This document shows positions 58,072 through 64,000 of a stretch of 64,000 bases of DNA, one piece after another; the stretch's first letter is position 1; each line of letters starts with the position of its first letter. Made by a program: the position numbers and the translations under genes. This DNA is from Cohaesibacter celericrescens (GTDB lineage: Bacteria > Pseudomonadota > Alphaproteobacteria > Rhizobiales > Cohaesibacteraceae), in assembly GCF_002866925.1 (NCBI RefSeq), contig NZ_PKUQ01000002.1:1-64000 (forward strand), given 5' to 3'. The notes beneath the pieces are model-generated. The model was not told the origin of the DNA, ran no database searches, and was given only the letters and a program-made list of their open reading frames with translations.

Positions 58072-59346
58072 CTATTTGAAGAAGTTTGGTAACGTAGTCG
58101 AAATTGCAGGAACCATGGTTATCACCAACAAGGCAGCGATCAACGCCAACAAGTAGGGTGTCGTTGCTTTCATAACCTTCTCGAGTGGAACCTTGGTAAT
58201 CGCGCTAGCAACAAACAAATCCAGTCCTACCGGTGGTGTTATGCAACCAATGGCAAGGTTTACCACCATAATAACACCAAAATGAATGGGATCGATTCCC
58301 ATACTCAATGCAACCGGCAGGAAGATCGGCGTAAGGATCACGACGGCAGCCGAGGCGTTGACCAATGTTCCAAGCACCAGAAGCAGAACGTTCATGATCA
58401 GAAGGAAGACGACTGCTGAGCTGGTAGCATGTGTCACCGCCTCGCCGATCATATGCGGGATCTGCAGGTTGGTCATCAACCAGCCAAAGACTTTGGCCGC
58501 ACCAACAAGAAACATGATCAGAGTTGTCCCAATTACAGCCTTGAAGACAATCTGCGGAAAGTCTTTGATTTCAAGCTCGCGATAAACGAACAGGCCAACA
58601 ACGATGCCATAAACTGCAGCCACTGCGGCGGCTTCAGTCGGAGTAAAAATGCCGCTATAGATGCCACCAATGATAATGGCAGGAGTGAGCAGAGCCCAGA
58701 AAGCATCCTTAAGAGCTAACGCCAAACGTTTGCAGGAAAAAGAGCCATCGGGGGGGATATGACCTTTCTTGGCCAAATACCAGCCCATACCACACATCAC
58801 GCCCCCCATAAGAAGGCCGGGGAATACGCCAGCCATGAATAGGTCGCCGATCGACACGTTTGCGATAACGCCATAGACGACAAAGGTAATGGATGGTGGG
58901 ATTACGATGCCGACTGTACCGGCAGCTGCAACGATACCCGTTGCCATTTCGCGCTTGTAGCCCTTTCGCTCCATTTCATTGACCATGGTAGAACCAATGG
59001 CGGCGGTGGTCGCAGCTGACGACCCTGAAATGGCAGCAAAGAACATGCCTGCTACGGCTACGGCCTGAGCCAGTCCACCTGTAAATGAACCGACCATCGC
59101 TTGAGCCACATTGACAAGACGGGAGGTAACACCTCCTGCTGACATAAAGGCACCAGCCAACATGAAGAAAGGCACAGCCATGAAGGAGAAGGAATCAATG
59201 CCTGAAAACAGGTTGTTGACGATTAGAACCTGTGGCAATTCCATGTAGAAGAAAAGGATGCCAGATACGGACAGAGCCAAAGCATAAGCGACGGGAACGC
59301 CAATCAAAGCCATGACGACAAAAGAGACAATAAGTGCAGTTTCCAT
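58072..59346 (-). CDS. dctM: TRAP transporter large permease DctM
   Basis: The 424-residue membrane protein has the DctM pattern of about 12 hydrophobic segments, with FSFMAVPFFMLAGAFMSAGG, SGSSAATTAAIGSTMVNEM, GTVGIVIPPSITFVVYGV and the C-terminal NLAIGCITPPVGLDLFVAS. It is the sodium-coupled permease that takes solute from the DctP protein. It lies 14 bases after dctQ in the dctPQM operon. Substrate is probably a C4-dicarboxylate or related acid. Confidence 0.96.
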   Translation of the reverse strand: METALIVSFVVMALIGVPVAYALALSVSGILFFYMELPQVLIVNNLFSGIDSFSFMAVPFFMLAGAFMSAGGVTSRLVNVAQAMVGSFTGGLAQAVAVAGMFFAAISGSSAATTAAIGSTMVNEMERKGYKREMATGIVAAAGTVGIVIPPSITFVVYGVIANVSIGDLFMAGVFPGLLMGGVMCGMGWYLAKKGHIPPDGSFSCKRLALALKDAFWALLTPAIIIGGIYSGIFTPTEAAAVAAVYGIVVGLFVYRELEIKDFPQIVFKAVIGTTLIMFLVGAAKVFGWLMTNLQIPHMIGEAVTHATSSAVVFLLIMNVLLLVLGTLVNASAAVVILTPIFLPVALSMGIDPIHFGVIMVVNLAIGCITPPVGLDLFVASAITKVPLEKVMKATTPYLLALIAALLVITMVPAISTTLPNFFK

Positions 59347-59360
59347 GAGTGTATCTCCTT

Positions 59361-59885
59361 TTAATCCGCCGAGATGATCGGTTGCTGGTCGACTGTTTTG
59401 GGGTCAGATCGGCCGTGAGTGAAGTGGCGGAAAATGCTGATCGTATCCTTGACGTGATACATCAGCATCAAAATGCCGGAGACTGGCATGATGGCATAAA
59501 CATAGCTCATGCTTATCCCGAGGCCAGGAGATGTCTGGAAAGTCATGGTCGTGGTCATTTTCCAGCCCTGAATGATCAGGAGGAAGATGAACACATAACC
59601 ACAGGCATTGATGAATAAGCTCAAAAGTATACCCGGTGTCTTGTCTTTAAGTAGGCGGGGCAACAATTCTACAGCCAAATGCCCGTCTTCACCCATAATC
59701 AGCGCTGATCCAAGGAAAACGACCCAGACGAACAAGAAGCGCGCCAACTCTTCAGTCCACTCAAACGAGAAACCGAAAATGTAGCGAGTGACCACTTGAG
59801 CAAAAATGATTGTCAACATGACAAGCATGGCGGCGACGGAAATTCCAAAAAGGAACTTTCGCAGAAATTTAAAGATGGCTTCCAT
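59361..59885 (-). CDS. dctQ: TRAP transporter small permease DctQ
   Basis: The 174-residue protein has four hydrophobic segments and the family block FEWTEELARFLFVWVVFLGS (about 41-60). It scaffolds the large permease and the substrate-binding protein. It is followed closely by dctM and separated from dctP by 241 bases that contain a stem-loop. Confidence 0.95.
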   Translation of the reverse strand: MEAIFKFLRKFLFGISVAAMLVMLTIIFAQVVTRYIFGFSFEWTEELARFLFVWVVFLGSALIMGEDGHLAVELLPRLLKDKTPGILLSLFINACGYVFIFLLIIQGWKMTTTMTFQTSPGLGISMSYVYAIMPVSGILMLMYHVKDTISIFRHFTHGRSDPKTVDQQPIISAD

Positions 59886-60034
59886 GATGAGAGACCTTTT
59901 GGGGTGTGGTCTGAGAAAGCGAGCCGCAGTCGCCCAATCTCAAACCTCGAGATCACATCTCTTTATGACATGATATCAAAATCGGGGGGACATTGGCCGG
60001 TTTAGAAGCCCGATGGCAAACCGAAGTCTGGATC

Positions 60035-60088
60035 AATTGCGCCGGAGTGACCGAGAGTTCAGGGAACATGGCCTGCTCCCGCGCAATT
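60035..60088 (-). other. stem-loop between dctP and dctQ
   Basis: AATTGCGCCGGAG (60035-60047) and CTCCCGCGCAATT (60076-60088) form a 13-base stem with one mismatch. No U-run follows on the minus strand, so it is more likely an mRNA stabiliser or partial terminator that sets DctP above the membrane subunits than a full stop. Confidence 0.65.
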
Positions 60089-60126
60089 TTCAAATCCAAT
60101 CCATTGGGCTTCATGGGTGTCGGTGG

Positions 60127-61104
60127 TTACTCAGCCAGAGCGTTGATCTTGTCAATATTGTCCTGACCAACTGTTTTAGCGAACATCTCAATCACCGGAG
60201 CTGTGGCTTCCTTGAATTTGGCGCGATCAACGTCAATAACTTCCATTTTTCCGGTGGCAATAATCTGTTCCCAATATTTGTTGTCTTGGTCTTCAGACAC
60301 TTGACGCTGCCAATCAATGGCTTCCTTAGCGGCTTCTTCGATGATCGCTTTTTGCTCATCATTCAGTTTGGACCAACTGATCATAGAAATGATGATTGGT
60401 TCTGGAGAATAAGCGTGAGCGGTTTTGGAAGCATATTTCTGTACTTCATAGAAGCGTTTGGTGAAGATATGCGCGGAAGGGTTTTCTTGGCCATCAACAG
60501 CACCCTGCTGCATAGCAGAATACAACTCACTAAAGGCCATCGGGGTTGGAGATGCTCCAAGAGACTTCATCATTTCAACAAAGATCTTGTTGGTCATGAC
60601 GCGAATTTTAAGGCCGTCCATATCGGCTGGCTCTTTGATCGGACGCACATTGTTGGTGACATGACGGATACCATTTTCCATATAGCCGAGTAGTTTGATA
60701 CCACGGCCTTCAAGCTCTTTGCCGAGCTCCATGCCGACTGTATCAAGTGATTTATAGGCATGCTGACGATCGTTGAACAGGAAAGGCAGGTCGAAGATTG
60801 AAATCTGCGGCTGGAACTGACCCAGAACAGCGGTACCAACCAGAGCCATGTCAACAGCACCAAACACCATGCCTTCGATGAGGTCTTTCTGCCCGCCTAG
60901 CTGAGAGCTAGGGAAGACTTTAACTTCGATGGATCCACCACTCTTCTCAGCAACGAGCTTTGCGAACTGATCGGCTCCCTTACCGTAGGGATGATCAGGT
61001 ACGGCAATATGGCCAAGTTTGAGCGTAACATCTGCGGCCCAAGTGGGTGTGGTTAGAGACAGAGCCATAAGGCCCGCACCAAGAATACTTACAAGACGGT
61101 TCAT
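60127..61104 (-). CDS. dctP: TRAP transporter solute-binding protein DctP
   Basis: The 325-residue protein has a signal peptide (about 1-23, ending TPTWA) and the DctP-fold features KLGHIAVPDHPYGKGADQFA, VFPSSQLGGQKDLIEGM, the conserved Arg in LKIRVMTNKIF, and GAVDGQENPSAHIF. It binds solute in the periplasm and delivers it to DctQM. It is the first gene of the operon behind a sigma-54 promoter, with a leader of roughly 175 bases. Confidence 0.96.
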   Translation of the reverse strand: MNRLVSILGAGLMALSLTTPTWAADVTLKLGHIAVPDHPYGKGADQFAKLVAEKSGGSIEVKVFPSSQLGGQKDLIEGMVFGAVDMALVGTAVLGQFQPQISIFDLPFLFNDRQHAYKSLDTVGMELGKELEGRGIKLLGYMENGIRHVTNNVRPIKEPADMDGLKIRVMTNKIFVEMMKSLGASPTPMAFSELYSAMQQGAVDGQENPSAHIFTKRFYEVQKYASKTAHAYSPEPIIISMISWSKLNDEQKAIIEEAAKEAIDWQRQVSEDQDNKYWEQIIATGKMEVIDVDRAKFKEATAPVIEMFAKTVGQDNIDKINALAE

Positions 61105-61291
61105 AATTACCTCCCTACCTTGCTATTTTAAAGTCTGATCAAGACGTTTCGCCCAATACAGTCAAAAGCGATATTCTTCCCAAACGGTGAGCTGCATACC
61201 GAAGAAACAATATGCAGTGTGTCCAAAGACGCAAACAGCGCAAAAGGGGGAGCTAGCCCTGTCCGCGTTTTGGTTTGATAGGGCATAGAAC

Positions 61292-61306
61292 GCAATCTCT
61301 ATGCCA
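61292..61306 (-). promoter_or_regulatory. sigma-54 (-24/-12) promoter of dctPQM
   Basis: The minus strand reads TGGCATAGAGATTGC, matching TGGCAC-N5-TTGC with correct TGGC-N8-TGC spacing. Transcription would start near 61280. The divergent gene encodes a sigma-54 activator, which fits. Confidence 0.85.
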
Positions 61307-61818
61307 ACAATGAACCGACCGCTTGATTAATTGATGGTTTGTTTGGTGGGTCTTCAAGAGAACATGGAGTTTGATTGGCTTAAATAACTGAAAAATATAG
61401 ATTATTATTTTTTTAACCATCACATTCGTCAAGGCGATGAAGATTTTTAATATTATCTTTCGAGAAAGGCTTGTTGACTTTACGTGTAAATACGTTTGAT
61501 TTTATGTGATAGCGAATTGGTTATTTTCGCTTGGAATGGAGCTTTGTGCGGATTTCCATCCAAGTGGCCTTGAGGTGCGTCACAATTCTCGCACAAGTAT
61601 TTCTGAATTAGTCCGGCGCTTCAGATGTCAAACAGACATGAGTCAAAGCCATGCCCGTCTGTTTGAGGGTAATAAACTAGTGTTGCCTTGCATAAAAAAG
61701 GCTGGACGAGAAAAGGGACTGAAAAGAACCTAGCTAAACTAGGGTTGCGGTTCCGTTTGATCCGTATCTAAATCAGGTGCCTGACGTCAGGAAGCACCAA
61801 GCCAGCGGTGTTAAGTTT
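61307..61818. promoter_or_regulatory. divergent control region between dctP and dctD
   Basis: About 510 bases without a convincing gene. AT-rich sequence at 61380-61460 could be a bend between enhancer and promoter. Candidate activator sites are the palindrome TTTACGTGTAAA (61479-61490) and the imperfect repeat TTGTGCGGATTTCCATCCAA (61544-61563), which recalls TGTGCGG-type DctD sites. Neither is certain. Confidence 0.45.
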
Positions 61819-63168
61819 ATGAGCGAGATGGATATTTCTGTTATCTATATTGAAGACGACAAGAGCGTGCAGTTTGCTTATATGCAATCCATGACCATGT
61901 CGGGCTTCACCGTCGTTTCTGCGGATAACGCCGAGGACGGCCTAGAACTCGTAAAAAAGGATCGCTCATCAATCGTTGTCACGGACATACGACTACCCGG
62001 CATGTCAGGTATTGAACTCATGCACAAAGTTCATAAGCTCGATGATGGCATCCCAGTGGTGCTGGTTACCGGTCATGGCGATGTTGAGATGGCCGTCAAT
62101 GCGATGAAGATCGGTGCTTATGATTTCATAGAGAAACCCTGCAACAATGAACGGCTGACTGAAGTCCTGAAAAGAGCAGTAGAGAAGCGCCGACTGGTTC
62201 TTGAAAATCTCAAACTCCGGCTGGAACAAAAAACGGCCAACGGTCCGGTGATGATTGGTCAAAGCAAGGCTATGAAGCGCATTCGAGATACCTTATTAAA
62301 TATCTCCGATACGGATGCCGATATATTAATTGAAGGGGAAACCGGAACCGGCAAAGAGGTTGTCGCCAATAGCATTCATGCATGGAGCAGCCGCCGGAAT
62401 GGCAATTTTGTGCCGCTCAATTGCGCCGCTTTCCCGGACAGCCTGTTCGAAAGCGAGATGTTCGGGCATGAAGCAGGCTCCTTTACAGGGGCGACAAAAA
62501 AACGCATTGGCAAGATCGAGCATGCTAACAAAGGTACGCTTTTTTTGGACGAAATAGAAAGCATGCCACTGGATATTCAGGCGAAATTTCTGCGCGTATT
62601 ACAAGAACGGAGCGTGGAACGTCTTGGTGACAACAAAATCATACCAGTCGATTGCAGGGTGGTTGCTGCTACCAAGGAAAATCTACTTGATCTTAGCCAA
62701 AATAAAGAATTCAGGCTCGATCTTTATTATCGTCTCAATGTTGTGACTATCCATCTGCCTCCGCTGCGTGACAAACGTGATGATATTCCGGAGCTTTTCT
62801 ATCACTTTGCAACGATGGCAGCGCAACATTATCGTCGCCCTGTCCCTGACATCAAACCGGAACTCATCATTTGGCTCCAAACGCAAGACTGGCCTGGTAA
62901 TGTCAGAGAGTTGAAACACACGGCCGAACGGTATGTGTTGGGCCTCTTTGCTCCGGATTTTGGTGATTTTCCAATCTCAGAAGATCATCGGATGAGCCTC
63001 TCTGACTCGCTGGACACTTTTGAAAAAAGGTTGATCGAAGACGCGCTTAAAAAGAATGATGGCCATGTCAGTTCAGCGGCCAAGCAACTTCTCCTGCCGC
63101 GAAAAACCCTTTATGACAAGATCAAGCGCCATAGCATCAAGCCTGACTCCTATCGCTCAGACTGCTGA
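61819..63168 (+). CDS. dctD: NtrC-family response regulator DctD
   Basis: The 449-residue protein has a receiver domain (about 5-120) with the phospho-acceptor Asp in VVTDIRLPGMSG. The AAA+ sigma-54 interaction domain (about 150-380) carries Walker A GETGTGKEV, GSFTGA in place of the usual GAFTGA loop, and FLDEIESMPLDIQAKFLRVL. A Fis-type helix-turn-helix lies at the end (GHVSSAAKQLLLPRKTLYDK). It should activate the sigma-54 promoter of dctPQM when phosphorylated. Start: the ATG at 61819 is preferred over an upstream GTG at 61777; the ribosome-binding site is weak for both. Confidence 0.94.
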   Translation: MSEMDISVIYIEDDKSVQFAYMQSMTMSGFTVVSADNAEDGLELVKKDRSSIVVTDIRLPGMSGIELMHKVHKLDDGIPVVLVTGHGDVEMAVNAMKIGAYDFIEKPCNNERLTEVLKRAVEKRRLVLENLKLRLEQKTANGPVMIGQSKAMKRIRDTLLNISDTDADILIEGETGTGKEVVANSIHAWSSRRNGNFVPLNCAAFPDSLFESEMFGHEAGSFTGATKKRIGKIEHANKGTLFLDEIESMPLDIQAKFLRVLQERSVERLGDNKIIPVDCRVVAATKENLLDLSQNKEFRLDLYYRLNVVTIHLPPLRDKRDDIPELFYHFATMAAQHYRRPVPDIKPELIIWLQTQDWPGNVRELKHTAERYVLGLFAPDFGDFPISEDHRMSLSDSLDTFEKRLIEDALKKNDGHVSSAAKQLLLPRKTLYDKIKRHSIKPDSYRSDC

Positions 63169-63197
63169 CAGATTTCACATTTGATTTGGCATCACAG

Positions 63198-64000
63198 TTA
63201 ATTTGGTGTCTCTGTCGAATCGGCTTGCTCTTCTCGCCACTCCGACCAACTTACGGTGAATTCGGCTCCTCCTTTGGGATGATTCCGAACCGAGATCGTG
63301 CCGTCCGAATTCTCGACAATACCATTCACAATCGCCAACCCTAATCCTGTGCCTCGCTGCTTGGTTGAATAAAAGCTTTCAAAGATTTTAGTAGGATCAG
63401 GAATACCGCAACCATTGTCGCGTACTTTGACAATCACTCGGCCTTTGACCCTTACAATCATAATAACAATGACCTTATCCGACTGATCGCCCATGGCCTC
63501 CAGAGCATTGGTGATCAAGTTGCTAAAGATCTGTTCAAGGCCGATTTCATTGCAGGGCACCTGGATGTCATCATGGCGGACCTGAAGGAACAATTTCACA
63601 TTGTGCTTCTTGAGAGTCAGTTGAAACAATCGAATGGAAGCGTTTGCGGCAGACACGATGTTGGCTTTGCCACGGGGAACACGATGGCGACTAGCAAATC
63701 CTTTGAGCTCAGAAATTTGCTGCGTCAACTTCTCGATGTGTGACGATATCAGCACTAGATTGTCATCAACGTCATGATACCTCTTGCGCTTCAACAACAG
63801 CCTTGACGTATCGAGCAGCATGTAGATCGCGGACAAAGGCTGATTAAACTCATGCGCCACCTCTGTTGCCATTTGCCCGATTGCGGCCAATTTGCTGTTT
63901 TCAAGCAACTGGTTTCTTATCTTCTGGATGCTTCTATTGTATTTGTTTGTGATATTTCTGTAGAGGAAGATCAGTGTGAGATAGAGCAACACCGATATAG
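63198..64000 (-). CDS. dctB: DctB-like sensor histidine kinase, C-terminal part (cut by window edge)
   Basis: The visible 267 or so codons encode the end of a transmembrane segment (LLYLTLIFLY), a short coiled coil, the H-box ATEVAHEFNQPLSAIYMLL with the phosphorylated His, the N-box FSNLITNALEAM, and the G boxes VRDNGCGIP and RGTGLGLAIV. The HEFNQPL type H-box is characteristic of DctB-like kinases. The frame is open to the right edge, so the periplasmic sensor domain lies outside. It converges on dctD with 29 bases between stops. Confidence 0.92.
   Translation of the reverse strand, partial: ISVLLYLTLIFLYRNITNKYNRSIQKIRNQLLENSKLAAIGQMATEVAHEFNQPLSAIYMLLDTSRLLLKRKRYHDVDDNLVLISSHIEKLTQQISELKGFASRHRVPRGKANIVSAANASIRLFQLTLKKHNVKLFLQVRHDDIQVPCNEIGLEQIFSNLITNALEAMGDQSDKVIVIMIVRVKGRVIVKVRDNGCGIPDPTKIFESFYSTKQRGTGLGLAIVNGIVENSDGTISVRNHPKGGAEFTVSWSEWREEQADSTETPN

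Noticed and set aside
60013..60693. 226-codon plus-strand frame
   Set aside because: It is antisense to dctP, and dctP is a clear family member on the minus strand.
61506..61733. 75-codon plus-strand frame upstream of dctD
   Set aside because: It lies in the control region, shows no recognisable pattern and has no ribosome-binding site.

Overview
The window comes from an alphaproteobacterium, most likely a marine member of the Hyphomicrobiales (Rhizobiales) or a close relative. Evidence is the heterotetrameric sarcosine oxidase operon, the CobN/CobW/CobO cobalamin operon behind a cobalamin riboswitch, CoxG and a U32 (TrhP-like) protein, a cold-shock/DUF192/tRNA-Pro block, and a DctP-DctQ-DctM TRAP transporter with DctB/DctD-type regulators. 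Genus is not determinable from the sequence alone. Replication and translation genes are absent; most of the window is metabolism and transport, with one accessory island.

Layout. 1-300: broken IS6-family transposase at the edge. 0.4-4.2 kb: cphB-cphA (cyanophycinase and cyanophycin synthetase, minus strand). 4.9-8.9 kb: tRNA-Pro, a DUF192 protein, a double cold-shock protein, a sirtuin, glyoxalase I and an M15-type lipoprotein. 9.0-17.1 kb: Kef-type antiporter, periplasmic sulfurtransferase, CoxG-like membrane protein, U32 protein, and two tandem paralogous saccharopine-dehydrogenase-like genes. 17.3-25.6 kb: one-carbon block, with fhs and folD on the plus strand facing soxBDAG on the minus strand. 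Sarcosine oxidase yields methylene-tetrahydrofolate, which FolD and Fhs interconvert with formyl-THF and formate.

25.8-47.1 kb is one large cobalamin locus. Riboswitch 1 precedes DUF1636-cobW-cobN-cobO. Riboswitch 2 precedes an ECF cobalt transporter (DUF4198 protein, CbiM, NikL-like protein, CbiQ, CbiO). A small unannotated ORF, cbiX, cobH, cobL, cobI, a cbiG-cobJ fusion and cobM follow. Then come cobA-cobB (minus) and cbiD-cobK (plus). The set is a mosaic: CbiX, full-length CbiG and CbiD belong to the early-cobalt (anaerobic-type) route, while CobN belongs to the late-cobalt route. CobG and CobF are not in the window.

48.0-58.0 kb is a scarred island. It starts at tRNA-Glu, whose 3' end is followed within 50 bases by a broken tyrosine recombinase, then by decayed IS3, IS6 and IS5 fragments, a short IS3 derivative with long terminal inverted repeats, a hexapeptide acyltransferase and an unrecognised gene. 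Its centre is one intact gene for an exported protein of about 1734 residues. This protein combines Vps62-like motifs, a possible beta-gamma-crystallin-like segment, disulfide-rich Sel1/Hcp-like helical repeats, and five C-terminal beta modules resembling the VHL beta domain. It is the strongest candidate for something undescribed.

58.0-64.0 kb: dctPQM TRAP operon (minus) with a clear sigma-54 promoter, a divergent NtrC-type regulator (dctD) and a convergent sensor kinase (dctB-like, cut by the window edge). No CRISPR array or rRNA was seen.
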